Shown here piece by piece: positions 26,748-37,118 of a stretch of 64,000 nucleotides of DNA. Each line of letters begins with the position of its first letter. Position 1 is the first letter of the stretch. The translations under genes and the position numbers were made by a program. Source of the stretch: Ignisphaera sp. (lineage in GTDB: Archaea > Thermoproteota > Thermoprotei_A > Sulfolobales > Ignisphaeraceae). The stretch lies in contig JAWBKZ010000001.1 of the NCBI GenBank assembly GCA_038831005.1, forward strand, positions 248,001-312,000. Direction: 5' to 3'. The notes under the pieces were generated by a model. It was not told where the DNA came from and searched no databases. It saw only the letters and a list, made by a program, of their open reading frames with translations.

Positions 26748-28325
26748 GTGGTTGTAGGTTTTGTTAATGGTAATATATACCTATCTCTTAAGCCTCTTAA
26801 GAAGGTTAAAGCTATAGTTGTTGATGGTGAAAGAGTTCTCTATGCGGGTGATAATGTTGTTGCAGAAAGTATTGTGAAGCTCTTTGGAGGAGATATTGTT
26901 GATCTCAAAGGTAGAACTGTTATTCCAGGGTTCATAGATTCCCATATTCATCTCGATGGAGTTGGTATTTATTTATCTATGCTAGATCTTCGTGGAGTTA
27001 AAAGTATAAGCGAGTTAAAAGAGAGACTCAAAGAGTATTCTAAGAAAGTTGAAACTGTCTGGATACTCGGTTTTGGGTGGGATCAAGAGTTATTTGAGGA
27101 GAAGAGATGGCCAACTAGATGGGATATAGATGAGGTTGTTAGCAATAGACCTGTTATGTTGATGAGGATATGTATGCATACAGCTGTACTCAATACGAGA
27201 GCTATGGAGATAACAGGTGTCTCGAATATTGTTTCACCTAATGTTGTAAGAAATGAAAAGGGAGTTCCAACAGGTATTGTTAGAGAAGAGGTACTAGAGA
27301 TTGCTAGAGAGAAGATTAGCGAATCTCTATCTGTTGAGGACTATAAGAGGTATATACTTGAAGCAGCTAAATACATAGCTTCACAAGGTGTTACAACAGT
27401 AGGTTTTGTTGGATGTAATGCGAAAGCTTTAAGAGCATTAATTGAGCTCTGGTCTGAGAATAGACTTCCAATAAGGGTTAGAGTCTATCTAGATCCAGGT
27501 AAATCATGGGAAGTGCTAGATCTTCTTAAAGGCATTGGTCTAAAGAAAGGATTTGGTAATACATATCTAAAGATAATGGGCGTAAAGATTTTTGTTGATG
27601 GAAGTCTGGGTGCTAGAACAGCATGGCTATCAAAGCCATATGAAGATGATCCATCTACATGTGGTTCTCCTGTAATCAATTCTAGAGATCTTAAAACGCT
27701 CGCTAAAAAGGTTCACGACATGGGTCTCCAGCTAGCTGTACATGGTATAGGGGATAAAGCCATAGACATTATTCTAGATATGTACAGAGAACTCAAAGAT
27801 GTTGATAAGTATAAACACAGGATAGAGCATGCATCACTACTTAGAAGAGACCAGATAGAGGAAATAGCTAGATTAAGAATAGCTCTAGCAGTTCAACCCC
27901 ACTTCACAATATCCGATTGGTGGGCCAAGCAGAGGCTAGGTAGCGAAAGGATAAAGTGGCTCTATCCCTTCAGATCACTACTCGAAAAGAACATACCAAT
28001 GGGTTTTGGAACAGATAGCCCTGTAGAACCTATAAATCCATGGCAATCAATCTATGCGGCAGTAACAAGAGGAAAATACGAGAACATACCACATTACAAG
28101 GATACAGAAGACCAGAGACTATCTATAGAAGAGGCTCTCTATCTATACACATGGGGATCAGCATACATTATGCATGAAGAAAATAATCTAGGAACACTCG
28201 ATGTAGGTAAGTTAGCAGACTTCATAGTGATCAATAGAGATCCTCTATCAATAGATGAAAAAGAGCTTAAAGATATAAAGGTACTCGAAACCTATATTGG
28301 AGGAAAACGTATCTGGGGTCATTAA
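26748..28325 (+). CDS. Amidohydrolase 3 family metal-dependent hydrolase (YtcJ-like)
   Basis: 525 residues, full length for the family. The metal site begins with VIPGFIDSHIHLDGVG near residue 60 (HxH). Later ligands sit in GVKIFVDGSLGARTAW near 283 (Lys), LAVHGIGDKAID near 328, HRIEHASLL near 353 and MGFGTDSPVEPINPW near 420 (Asp). The C-terminal beta domain returns at DVGKLADFIVINRDP. YtcJ-like enzymes hydrolyse amides, often N-formyl or N-acyl amines; the substrate cannot be predicted. Start GTG 26748 has a GGTGA site nine bases upstream. The gene appears monocistronic. Confidence 0.85.
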   Translation: MVVGFVNGNIYLSLKPLKKVKAIVVDGERVLYAGDNVVAESIVKLFGGDIVDLKGRTVIPGFIDSHIHLDGVGIYLSMLDLRGVKSISELKERLKEYSKKVETVWILGFGWDQELFEEKRWPTRWDIDEVVSNRPVMLMRICMHTAVLNTRAMEITGVSNIVSPNVVRNEKGVPTGIVREEVLEIAREKISESLSVEDYKRYILEAAKYIASQGVTTVGFVGCNAKALRALIELWSENRLPIRVRVYLDPGKSWEVLDLLKGIGLKKGFGNTYLKIMGVKIFVDGSLGARTAWLSKPYEDDPSTCGSPVINSRDLKTLAKKVHDMGLQLAVHGIGDKAIDIILDMYRELKDVDKYKHRIEHASLLRRDQIEEIARLRIALAVQPHFTISDWWAKQRLGSERIKWLYPFRSLLEKNIPMGFGTDSPVEPINPWQSIYAAVTRGKYENIPHYKDTEDQRLSIEEALYLYTWGSAYIMHEENNLGTLDVGKLADFIVINRDPLSIDEKELKDIKVLETYIGGKRIWGH

Positions 28326-28612
28326 ACCTCTATAGATAACAATTAGTGAAATCCATAGGATTAGATAGTTAATTAATTGAACTAGAAACACACTCAACAA
28401 GTGCAGTATTGCCATGAATATCAACAGTCAATAGAGTTACAGACATACCATTGATAATTGATCTAGATCCCCATTTTCTGTAACTCTATAAAGCATTGAT
28501 AATGTTGTTAGAACTCTTGCATATCGATCCTCAATCCTAAGCATTAATAGTAGATACAAAAATAGATGAACTAGCACCTAAACCTAAAGCTCATTATCTT
28601 TAGAGATATGTA

Positions 28613-28993
28613 CTAGATGAATGTTCCTGTAGGTGCTGAAGTTTGTACACGTCTTAACAATTCATCGTACTTTATGTAAGCTATTAACAAGATGATACCA
28701 ATTAATATACCTCCAAGTATGAATCCTATAATCATCCATATGAATGTTTTCTCTTTAGCTCTTCTATACTCTCCATCTTCAACAAGAGATATGATCTCTT
28801 TACAATTAACATATATAATGATATCTATTACTCCAAAGACTAAAGGTATTATTCCCACTATGACAATTAACGTTACAACACCTACGATAATCATGATTAT
28901 GCCGAAGATAAGTGCCAATATACTAGCAATCCTAACTAAACTAATTATGCTTTCAGCTTCTGGAGGTGTTTGAATGGTTGATGGTGTACTCAT
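28613..28993 (-). CDS. Small membrane protein of unknown function
   Basis: 126 residues. A polar N-terminus (TIQTPPEAES) precedes two to three close-packed helices (VRIASILALIFGIIMIIVGV and following), then a short cytosolic stretch NCKEIISLVEDGEYRRAKEK, then a final helix FIWMIIGFILGGILIGIIL. The middle loop with ISLVEDGEYRRAKEK is like that of DUF4870/DUF973-type bacterial and archaeal membrane proteins, but I do not assign a family. The ATG follows a G-rich site directly upstream. No operon partner. Confidence 0.65.
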   Translation of the reverse strand: MSTPSTIQTPPEAESIISLVRIASILALIFGIIMIIVGVVTLIVIVGIIPLVFGVIDIIIYVNCKEIISLVEDGEYRRAKEKTFIWMIIGFILGGILIGIILLIAYIKYDELLRRVQTSAPTGTFI

Positions 28994-29612
28994 TTCCCCC
29001 CTACCTTACTCCCATACTAAACATATTATGTTTAGTATATATAAATGTAATCGAGGTTCTTAAGCCTCAACTCTACATAAATACTCAAAAACCCTAGAGG
29101 TTAGGATATTTAGATCAGGTGAAAGAGGTAGAGAGGGAAGGAATGATTAATTTAGATAATTAAGGAATTCAACATCTATAGAGGGATCATGTTACTTATC
29201 TTAACGATCTTGATCAAAACCTTTAGATATAATCCTATATTCGAGGTTATTATCCAACCATTATTAAGATTCAGTTTTAGTCTTATTCACGTGTATTGTT
29301 TATTAATCCCTATTTCCTTAGCCATATCTATTCATTCTCTTGTTTTAATTACCTCGAGTCGATACTTCATTACAGGTTTAACCCGATTTCAGTATCTAGT
29401 CCATGGATATGAACTCTTCTGTTGACAATATTGGAATATAATAACTACCAATAGGTCAGTAATTCCTAGATAATATTAATATATTCTATGTCCATACTAG
29501 TTATCAGAACCTTGTGATGTTTAGCGTTATTGACATATATATGTCTAGATCTCTTCCAAGCAGTCATCCCACTATCACAATACTCTTGGTTTCAATCATT
29601 ATTCTTGATTCG
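28994..29612. other. Intergenic, no convincing gene
   Basis: A 78-codon open run on the + strand at 29189-29425 is hydrophobic but has no ribosome binding site and no family resemblance. It is more likely chance in AT-rich DNA, possibly part of the decayed region to the right. Confidence 0.45.
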
Positions 29613-30485
29613 CTAGTAAATGGTGATTAAGCTAGTTCTGCTGAAGTAAATAGTAATTGAATCTATTACCATGAAGAGCAATATTGTGCGAGTAGCTGTT
29701 AAAGCTGTTCTATGTGTACGATAAGTATTTCCAGCATCTATGCTTTGTCTAATCATTATGTTTATGGACGTAGTGGAGTCTCTTAGGATAGTGTTAGCCA
29801 TATAGTACCATGAAGCCTGTAGCAAATGCTGTAGTATCAATAAAGCTAAAAACATGTTGAATAAAAGCTTGCTGAAATATAGGTGCAAATCCGTCTACAA
29901 TAGGCCATTATATAACAGATATAACTATTTTTAAGCTAAGGCTTAAACTAATCATGATCAATACTCTTTGAGGATCCTAATCTGATCTCAGGATACTTTA
30001 TTTATTATTATATAGAGTAGAATTGATCTAGAGAAAAGTCTTGTAAGAAAAGCGGCTATAGCTACACCGTATGTATCCATAGCTAGTAAAGAACCTATAC
30101 CGAGGTATAGTATTGTATCAAGAATGGTGCTCGATACCGCTTCAATATCTATAGCTATTGTAGATGTACGAGTATCGTCACAAAACTGTTATCTGTACCC
30201 TAGAGCTATATTTGATCCGAATGCTACAATGTTAATAGCCGTTGTTTCTGCATGCCCTATACCATCAGCGAAATCTCTAGAGGTGTTTTAACGAGTAAGG
30301 AGAATATGGGATTTTGTAGTCTCATAGATTATGAATAGAGTAGATGCTGTACCCACAGAAACCGTAAATAGCTTAGAAATAGTTTCACCAACCTTATCGT
30401 AAGCTTTAGCTCTTACGTGTTGTGAAAGTATAGCTAGATTTGTATCACTAAGCTCAATAAGTAGTGAATTTAGGACGAAAAGCAA
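29613..30485 (-). pseudogene. Decayed MATE-family efflux transporter
   Basis: Several minus-strand fragments in different frames follow the MATE layout. Reading downstream from about 30485: NLAILSQHVRAKAYDKVGE, the conserved after-helix loop; then TTAINIVAFGSNIALGY; then LDTILYLGIGSLLAMDTYG and VAIAAFLTRLFSRSIL, the DPILxxG...GVYGAAIAT pattern; and a last hydrophobic run, 29613-29888, with YYMANTILRDSTTSINI as the start of the second half. Internal stops and frame changes separate them. The start is missing and the ends are blurred. It cannot make a transporter. Confidence 0.7.
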
Positions 30486-30947
30486 AGGTTATGTCTCTCT
30501 ACGAATTGCAGAAGCATATGAACTGTATCTGCTTAAACAATAGGTATCAGCTATATTATGTATAAACATAACTTAGTAAGCATTAGGGAAAGCCTTAAAT
30601 GAAGCATGGTCAATAGTATAGCCTAAAACAAATAGACTCTATATATCTTTCTGCACTAGATGATACTGTGGAGTGCATCTCCTTGGAATCATTACATCTA
30701 TTGGTCATTGATATGGTAGTATTATCTTAAAATTTTACTTACTGATCATGATGCATTTTGGTTTTCATTCTGATGAATCACTGTATTACGGCAGTCTAAA
30801 GGATTTTATATTGTATTTCGTGTAGCTCACCATGAAGATGTCTACAATATTTTGAGCTAGTTATTATGTAGAGAATCCTCTATAATAGTAACAGTCTTAG
30901 TGTATATAGTAATTATTGAATTGATCGATATTTGTATATTCTGTTAT
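30486..30947. other. Intergenic, probably including the lost start of the MATE relic
   Basis: About 460 bases with no intact gene. The segment next to 30486 probably held the first helices of the transporter, but I cannot trace them. No RNA or repeat was seen. Confidence 0.4.
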
Positions 30948-31967
30948 TCAAAGTTTTATTCTAGTTGTAGTTTTTATCACAGAATCTTTCTGTTCATTAA
31001 GGAGTCTCTCCACATTTTCCCTCGCTATAGCTGTTGTTGTTCCTGGTTCTGTGACACATATAGCTCCTACAGCTTGCGCATAAGTCAATATCTCTACGAG
31101 TTCATCATATCCAATACTGTTTATGTAGTCTTCGTCTAGCCTATTCTTAACTAGCTCTATCAATTTGTATAGAAATCCCGCTTGAAAAGCATCACCAGCA
31201 CCTGTAGGATCTACAGCATTTACTTTAAACGCTCTTTGATACAATACATAGCCGTCTTTAGCTATATATGCTCCTTTTTCACCATCTGTTACGATAACCA
31301 TCTTAACGCCTCTCTCAAGAATATTTCTAATATTGGTATAGATATCTTCTGTACCAAAGATATTCTTAAGCTCGTATCTACTGCAGTGAAGTATATCCAC
31401 GTACTTTAGTGATTCTAAGAGAAAACCCCAATCCTCTTTACCATAGGGTTTAGCTACACCAATATCAATAAAGGTTACCGCATCAATATCTTTAGCGATA
31501 CTTAAAACAGTTGATAAGTGTGTATCTATATCACCTAGAAGTCCTGGTGCTATATGGAGTAATCTCGGTTTAACTTCCACAATATAGTTGATAACGTCTT
31601 CTAGAGGTAGATACATGCTTGCACCAACTTCTGCATGAAATCTCCTATCCTCTCCATCAACTACCAGTATAATGTTCTTATTAGATCCTACTCTACTGAT
31701 TTTGAAGAGTTTTAGATTTAGAGAAAAATTCCTCAAATTCTCTTCGATAAATTTACCGCAAAAATCTTCACCAATTGCAGACACAATGTATATGTCTGAT
31801 GGTTTGTAGCCAAGCTTGACTAGATCTATAGAGATATTGCATGGATGTCCTCCAATCGATATCGTTATACCTTTATCTAGATACACAATATCTCCTGGTT
31901 TACTTAGATAAGGAGTAACTAGAATGATATCACATATAGATGCTCCTATAAACATTAGTTTCATCAC
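30948..31967 (-). CDS. PfkB-family carbohydrate kinase
   Basis: 339 residues of the ribokinase/PfkB family. The first signature is GGHPCNISIDLVKLGYKPSDIYIVSAIGED in outline, starting near residue 38. The second, carrying the catalytic Asp and anion hole, is VNAVDPTGAGDAFQAGFL near 254. These kinases phosphorylate sugars or nucleosides such as fructose, ribose, KDG or ADP-dependent substrates. The lid segment and substrate residues do not let me choose. Start GTG 31967 has GGTGA seven bases upstream; the next codon is ATG. It is followed downstream by the MATE relic and stands divergent to hypF. Confidence 0.88.
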   Translation of the reverse strand: MMKLMFIGASICDIILVTPYLSKPGDIVYLDKGITISIGGHPCNISIDLVKLGYKPSDIYIVSAIGEDFCGKFIEENLRNFSLNLKLFKISRVGSNKNIILVVDGEDRRFHAEVGASMYLPLEDVINYIVEVKPRLLHIAPGLLGDIDTHLSTVLSIAKDIDAVTFIDIGVAKPYGKEDWGFLLESLKYVDILHCSRYELKNIFGTEDIYTNIRNILERGVKMVIVTDGEKGAYIAKDGYVLYQRAFKVNAVDPTGAGDAFQAGFLYKLIELVKNRLDEDYINSIGYDELVEILTYAQAVGAICVTEPGTTTAIARENVERLLNEQKDSVIKTTTRIKL

Positions 31968-32178
31968 TTGGTTTTCACCTTATCACTAAGAGTTAGCTGA
32001 TAATATAAAATATATTCAGATTATTGATAGATTATAACTGGATTGAATCATAGATACTTGTTTCTGTGTTCAGTATGGATAAACTTAATATCCTCTAAAT
32101 GATTTGCGATATATAGTGATATTTGTTAAAAACATATAATGATCTCTACATCTAGATAATCTCTATGGTGTTTAACTA
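31968..32178. promoter_or_regulatory. Divergent control region between pfkB-type kinase and hypF
   Basis: About 210 bases that must carry the start signals of both the minus-strand kinase and the hyp operon. AT-rich stretches near 32130-32140 could be the hyp TATA box. No operator symmetry stands out. Confidence 0.3.
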
Positions 32179-34506
32179 GTGGATATTAGAGCGATTAAGA
32201 TTAGGGTTATAGGTATTGTTCAAGGTGTTGGTTTTAGACCTTTTGTCTACAGACTTGCTAACGAGCTTAATCTGAAGGGATATGTTGTCAATCTTGGTGG
32301 AAGTGAAGTCGAGATCCACTTGGAGGGGAGCTCTAGTGATATAGAGGAATTCATAGATAGATTGTATCGAGAAAAACCTCCATATGCAAGAATAGTGAAC
32401 ATGTATATAGAGGAGGTTGTTCCCCAGGGATATAGAGAATTCATTATTAGTGAAAGCCGTTCAAAACCAGAGATCAGGAGTATGATCCCACCAGATATAG
32501 CTATATGTAGCAACTGTATTGAAGAGATACTTGATCCTGGATCGAGATTCTATAGATATCCATGGAACAGTTGTGTATGGTGTGGACCCAGGTTCTCGAT
32601 GATGTTCAATCTCCCATACGATAGAGTTAATACATCAATGAATAGCTTCAAAATGTGTGAAAAGTGTTTGAAGAGCTATAGAGATCCAGCTGATGTTAGG
32701 AGATTCCATGGGCAGGGGATAAGCTGTCCTGTTTGTGGTCCTAGGACATATATCTATACATCCTCTAGAGAAAGAATAGATGTTGATGATCCGGTTCTAT
32801 TTATAGCTAGAAAGATTCTCGAAGGAGCTATAGTGGCTATCAAAGGTGTTGGTGGATACCATATAGCTTGTCTAGCTTCTAGAGACGATGTTGTTGCAGA
32901 ACTTAGAAACAGAAAGAAGAGGCTCTATAAACCTTTTGCATTGATGGCTAGAGATATAGCTGTTGCTGAAAAGATAGCGGTAATTGATCAAAAAGCTATA
33001 GAGCTTCTACAATCTCCACAGAGACCTATAGTCATTCTACCTAAAAGAGAACCTTCACCTGTTTCAGAACTTATTGCACCAGGTCTATCAACCATAGGTG
33101 TAATGCTTCCTTACACAGGTCTACAGATTCTGCTTCTAAACGAAATCCCAGATGGATTTCTGGTGATGACTAGTGGCAATATTCATGGAGAACCTATGTG
33201 TATGGATCTGGAGTGTGTTCTAGATAAACTTAGAGATGTTGTAGATTATGTGGTTGAGCATGAGAGAGCTATAGTCCATAGAGTCGATGATAGTGTTGTA
33301 AGGTTTACATATGGGGAACCTGTGTTCCTTAGGAGGGGTAGAGGATATGCTCCAGAATGGATAGAGGTAGCTATAATCATACCTGATTCTGTAGCTGTTG
33401 GTGCAGATCTACAAACAGCTGGAGCTATAGGATTCGAGAATAAGGTTATTTTAACGCAATTCATAGGCGATGTAGATGATCCTGTAGCACTCTACGACCT
33501 AGAGAAAGAGCTTCTATGGTTTGTTAAAAACTATAGAATAGAGCCTAAAGCTATAGCAATGGATATGCATCCTCAGTACTATAGTAGAAGGGTAGCTAAA
33601 GAGTTATCAGATATGTTTGGTGTACCTACTATAGAGGTACAGCATCACCATGCACACATAGTTTCTGTTCTAGGAGAATATGGTGTACATCCAGAAGATA
33701 ATGTCGTTGGTATAGCTATAGATGGTACTGGTTACGGAACAGATGGAGGTATATGGGGAGGAGAGATCCTCATCACAAACTACAGCAACTTCAAGAGAGT
33801 TGGTTCTCTCAAGCCGTTTACACTACCTGGTGGAGATACTGCAGCCATCTATACTGTTAAACCACTGGTAGCATTAATGGCTTCATCTGGTTTAAGATAC
33901 GAAGAGATTGTAGATATTGTTAAAAAACTTGATCTATCTTCAGCTCTTCCATATGGTTTCAAAGAACTTGAGTTGATATATGTAATGTCTAGAGGAGGTA
34001 GAGGTGTTGTTACAACCAGTATGGGTAGAACTCTCGATGCTTTTTCAGCTCTCCTAAAGATATGCACAAAGAGAACATATGAAGGTGAGCCACCAATGAG
34101 ACTCGAAGCTTTAGCTGATAGAGGTAGTAGGTACCTTGATTATGAGCCTCGCATCACTCTTTACAATAATCTCTATATTGTTGATGCAGGAGACCTTATT
34201 CTATGGGTTCTAGAGAATATGGATAGATATAGGAGAGAAGATATAGCTATAACGATACTGAGGGGATTGGGTAAAGGTCTAGGAATGATAGCTTTAAACG
34301 CTTTAAAAGGTCTTAGAAATACTCAACAACTTGTAGCTCTAGGTGGTGGCGCCGCTGTAAATACCTATATTGTGCAAGGTGTTAAAGAAGTTCTTAGAGA
34401 AGAGGATGTAGCTGTGGTTCTACCCAAAAGAATTCCACCAGGTGATGGAGGTATAGCTCTAGGACAGATACTTGTAGCATCCTTTAGGTTGGTGAGCTAT
34501 GAATAG
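32179..34506 (+). CDS. hypF: Carbamoyltransferase HypF
   Basis: 775 residues, the full HypF length. It makes the thiocarboxamide on HypE that becomes the CN ligands of the [NiFe] centre. Domains run in the usual order: an acylphosphatase domain (GIVQGVGFRPFVYRLA near residue 12), two zinc-binding pairs (CSNC...CVWC and CEKC...CPVC, residues about 110-185), a YrdC-like domain (VAIKGVGGYHIAC near 222) and a Kae1-like domain with VQHHHAHIVSVLGE near 492 and the late GGGAAVN loop. GTG 32179 follows GGTGT. The stop overlaps the start of hypD by eight bases, so the operon is tightly coupled. Confidence 0.97.
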   Translation: MDIRAIKIRVIGIVQGVGFRPFVYRLANELNLKGYVVNLGGSEVEIHLEGSSSDIEEFIDRLYREKPPYARIVNMYIEEVVPQGYREFIISESRSKPEIRSMIPPDIAICSNCIEEILDPGSRFYRYPWNSCVWCGPRFSMMFNLPYDRVNTSMNSFKMCEKCLKSYRDPADVRRFHGQGISCPVCGPRTYIYTSSRERIDVDDPVLFIARKILEGAIVAIKGVGGYHIACLASRDDVVAELRNRKKRLYKPFALMARDIAVAEKIAVIDQKAIELLQSPQRPIVILPKREPSPVSELIAPGLSTIGVMLPYTGLQILLLNEIPDGFLVMTSGNIHGEPMCMDLECVLDKLRDVVDYVVEHERAIVHRVDDSVVRFTYGEPVFLRRGRGYAPEWIEVAIIIPDSVAVGADLQTAGAIGFENKVILTQFIGDVDDPVALYDLEKELLWFVKNYRIEPKAIAMDMHPQYYSRRVAKELSDMFGVPTIEVQHHHAHIVSVLGEYGVHPEDNVVGIAIDGTGYGTDGGIWGGEILITNYSNFKRVGSLKPFTLPGGDTAAIYTVKPLVALMASSGLRYEEIVDIVKKLDLSSALPYGFKELELIYVMSRGGRGVVTTSMGRTLDAFSALLKICTKRTYEGEPPMRLEALADRGSRYLDYEPRITLYNNLYIVDAGDLILWVLENMDRYRREDIAITILRGLGKGLGMIALNALKGLRNTQQLVALGGGAAVNTYIVQGVKEVLREEDVAVVLPKRIPPGDGGIALGQILVASFRLVSYE

Positions 34507-35725
34507 AGAACAAGATCTCTCGATGAATTTCCTTAGAGCTATAAAGAATATAGAGAATATATTTAGATCGAATACAGTATTAGCTAGAGCTCTTATAGAC
34601 AAGATGAATATTTTTGCTAGAGATCTAGTGGAAAGATTTGATGAAAACACCAAGATCAAGATAATGAACTTCTGTGGAACACATGAATGGACTGTTACAC
34701 ATTTCGGTATAAGGAGTCTGGTACCTAAATCAATAGAACTTGTGGCAGGTCCAGGATGCCCTGTTTGTGTAACTCCATCAATGTATATCGAGAAAGCTGT
34801 AGAGCTAGCATTAGATGATGTCGTGGTGTACACCTATGGCGATACCTATAGACTTAGATTGCTCAAGCCTGTTAGAGGTGCATCATCACTTAGTGAAGCT
34901 AGAGCTTTAGGAGCTTCTGTAAAGATCGTTACAAGTCTTGTTGAAGCTGTTATCGATTCTAAAACACATGGCAAAGACTCGTTATTCATAGGCATAGGTT
35001 TTGAGACTATTGCATCAGGATATGCTAAACTGATACTGAATAAAGCTTTACCCAAGAATCTGAAGTTCATGAGTTTAGTAAAGCTAACGCCACCAGCCAT
35101 GATATACACTATAGAGGTTCATAGAGAGGAGAACCCAATAAAAGGTATTATAGCTCCTGGTCATGTGTCAACAATAATTGGTGGTAAGGCATGGAGATAT
35201 GTATCTGATGTTCTTGGTATACCTATTGTAGTATCTGGTTTCGAACCTATAGATGTTCTTGCATCAATTGCAGAGATACTTAAGCAGTTGACTAGAGGTG
35301 AAGCTAGAACAGTTATAGAGTATACAAGAGCTGTGACATGGGAAGGAGATAAGGTGGCTCAGAAGATGATTGCAGATGTCTACGACATAGTTGATGATGT
35401 TTGGAGAGGTATAGGCATTATACCCAAGAGCGGATTAAGACTTAAAGATAGGTTTAAGGTGTATGATGCTTTTACAGAGTATGGAGTAGAGGATGCAGGA
35501 TCTGTTGTAGAAGAACATGATCTTGTGCCTGGATGTAGATGTGGAGACATAGTATTAGGCAGGGCTGTACCTACACAATGTCCACTATTCATGAAGAGCT
35601 GTACACCATCAAGACCAATAGGGCCCTGTATGGTGTCTATAGAAGGTACATGCGCTATATGGGCTAGATTTGGTGTAGGTGGTATAGCTGATGATATTGC
35701 AAAAGATCTTGGTCTATATATCTAA
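34499..35725 (+). CDS. hypD: Hydrogenase maturation protein HypD
   Basis: 408 residues. HypD, with a [4Fe-4S] cluster, is the scaffold on which Fe(CN)2CO is built together with HypC. The diagnostic blocks are IMNFCGTHEWTVTHFGIRSL in the first third (Cys in CGTHE), VAGPGCPVCVTP near residue 83 (two conserved Cys) and FIGIGFETIASGYAK near 163. C-terminal cluster Cys residues sit in GCRCGDIV, QCPLFMKSCTP and EGTCAIW. The start is inside the end of hypF, with GGTGAGCT directly upstream. The tail is of normal length. Confidence 0.97.
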   Translation: MNREQDLSMNFLRAIKNIENIFRSNTVLARALIDKMNIFARDLVERFDENTKIKIMNFCGTHEWTVTHFGIRSLVPKSIELVAGPGCPVCVTPSMYIEKAVELALDDVVVYTYGDTYRLRLLKPVRGASSLSEARALGASVKIVTSLVEAVIDSKTHGKDSLFIGIGFETIASGYAKLILNKALPKNLKFMSLVKLTPPAMIYTIEVHREENPIKGIIAPGHVSTIIGGKAWRYVSDVLGIPIVVSGFEPIDVLASIAEILKQLTRGEARTVIEYTRAVTWEGDKVAQKMIADVYDIVDDVWRGIGIIPKSGLRLKDRFKVYDAFTEYGVEDAGSVVEEHDLVPGCRCGDIVLGRAVPTQCPLFMKSCTPSRPIGPCMVSIEGTCAIWARFGVGGIADDIAKDLGLYI

Positions 35726-35766
35726 AGCTTGTTAACTATTGATGAGATATAGATTTGGTGAAGATC

Positions 35767-36060
35767 ATGTGTTGGGGAACACCAGCAGTTGTTGTTTATG
35801 TAGATGAAGAATCTATGACAGCTAAAGTGGATTTTGGTGATGGTATGTTGAGGGACGTGGTTATAGGTGTAGCTAGTGAGAGGATCAGTAGAGGGGATAT
35901 AGTTCTAGTTCATGCTGGTGTAATTATATCGAAGCTTAGTGCTGAAGGTGTTTTAGAGCATATAGCTTTCCTTAGGGAAGTTCTAGGAGAGGAGTTTAGT
36001 GAATCGTATGTAGAGATATATAGGAATATAGTTAGATTAGCTGAAGAATTGAAGAAGTAG
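35767..36060 (+). CDS. hypC: Hydrogenase maturation chaperone HypC
   Basis: 97 residues when read from ATG 35767. HypC binds HypD and the iron through its N-terminal Cys, which must be residue 2 after the initiator Met; this start gives MCWGTPAVVVYVDE and so fits, whereas TTG 35755 would bury that Cys behind four extra residues. GGTGA lies five bases upstream of this ATG, giving independent support. The rest is the small beta-barrel (AKVDFGDGMLRDVVIGV, GDIVLVHAGVIISKL) and a C-terminal helix. It sits between hypD and hypE, so the HypCDE complex is encoded contiguously. Confidence 0.95.
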   Translation: MCWGTPAVVVYVDEESMTAKVDFGDGMLRDVVIGVASERISRGDIVLVHAGVIISKLSAEGVLEHIAFLREVLGEEFSESYVEIYRNIVRLAEELKK

Positions 36061-36071
36061 GTAGAAGAGAT

Positions 36072-37118
36072 ATGGATAGAATTACACTAGCACATGGATC
36101 AGGTGGTGTAGAGACATTTGAATTATTAGCTAAGCTGTTATTTAAACGTATACCAGAGAACCTTAAGAGAGTTGGAGAAGGTTTCGGTATAGATGTTCTA
36201 GATGATGGAGCCTCTATACCTCTTCCGAACAGTAAACATCTAGTAATATCTATGGACTCCTACACCGTAAACCCACCGTTCTTTCCTGGTGGAGATATAG
36301 GTGCTCTAGCAGCTTGTGGATCTATAAACGATGTGGTTATGATGGGTGGAAAACCTTTAGCTGTTATGGATTCTATTGTTGTTGAAGAGGGTTTTCCTAT
36401 AGAAGATCTCGAGAAAATAGTAAATTCGTTTACATCTATACTCATCAACGAAGATGTCGCTCTAATTGGTGGAGACTTCAAGGTTATGCCCAAAGGGCAT
36501 CTAGACAGAATCGTTATAACTACGCTAGCTATAGGTATAGCTGATAGAGTTATAGTGGATAGACCTAGACCAGGTGATAAAATAGTTGTAAGTAGCTATA
36601 TAGGTGATCACGGTGCAACAATAACTCTTCTACAGATGGGTTTAAGAGATAAGATCGAGGAGTTCGATAAAGGTGTGCTGAAAAGCGATGTAAAACCCTT
36701 AACCAGAATAGTTCTTCCACTTCTCCAGAAATACGGAGAATACATCACAGCTGCTAGAGATCCAACAAGAGGTGGATTAGCAGGTACTCTAAACGAATGG
36801 GTAACTAGAACAGGTCTCGTAGCCATTATAGATGAGAAAAGCATACCTATTAGAGATAGTGTTAAAAGATATACAGAGATGTTGGGTATAGATCCCCTAT
36901 ATCTAGCAAGCGAAGGTGTAGCAGTCTTCTCCATACATTCATCTATAGCCGAAGAATTCATAGAACACCTAAGAAGTTTAGGAGCAGAAGAAGCAAAAAT
37001 AATAGGTGAATTTAAATCAAGCGAAAGATACAGAGGATACGTAATTGCTAAAACATCTATAGGTGGATATAGAGTAATTGAACCACCAAGAGGAGAAATA
37101 ACCCCAAGAATATGCTAA
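36072..37118 (+). CDS. hypE: Hydrogenase maturation protein HypE
   Basis: 348 residues. HypE carries the carbamoyl group on its C-terminal Cys and dehydrates it to thiocyanate. The protein ends in the required motif PRIC with nothing after it. The PurM-like core shows LAHGSGGVETFELL at the start, DDGASIPLPN near residue 42, AACGSINDVVMMGGKPLAVM near 85 and AARDPTRGGLAGTLNEWV near 230. It lies 11 bases after hypC. Hydrogenase subunits and hypA/hypB are not in the window, so the target enzyme must be elsewhere. Confidence 0.97.
   Translation: MDRITLAHGSGGVETFELLAKLLFKRIPENLKRVGEGFGIDVLDDGASIPLPNSKHLVISMDSYTVNPPFFPGGDIGALAACGSINDVVMMGGKPLAVMDSIVVEEGFPIEDLEKIVNSFTSILINEDVALIGGDFKVMPKGHLDRIVITTLAIGIADRVIVDRPRPGDKIVVSSYIGDHGATITLLQMGLRDKIEEFDKGVLKSDVKPLTRIVLPLLQKYGEYITAARDPTRGGLAGTLNEWVTRTGLVAIIDEKSIPIRDSVKRYTEMLGIDPLYLASEGVAVFSIHSSIAEEFIEHLRSLGAEEAKIIGEFKSSERYRGYVIAKTSIGGYRVIEPPRGEITPRIC

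Noticed and set aside
29189-29425. A 78-codon hydrophobic open run on the + strand
   Set aside because: No ribosome binding site, no family resemblance, and composition typical of chance in AT-rich intergenic DNA.
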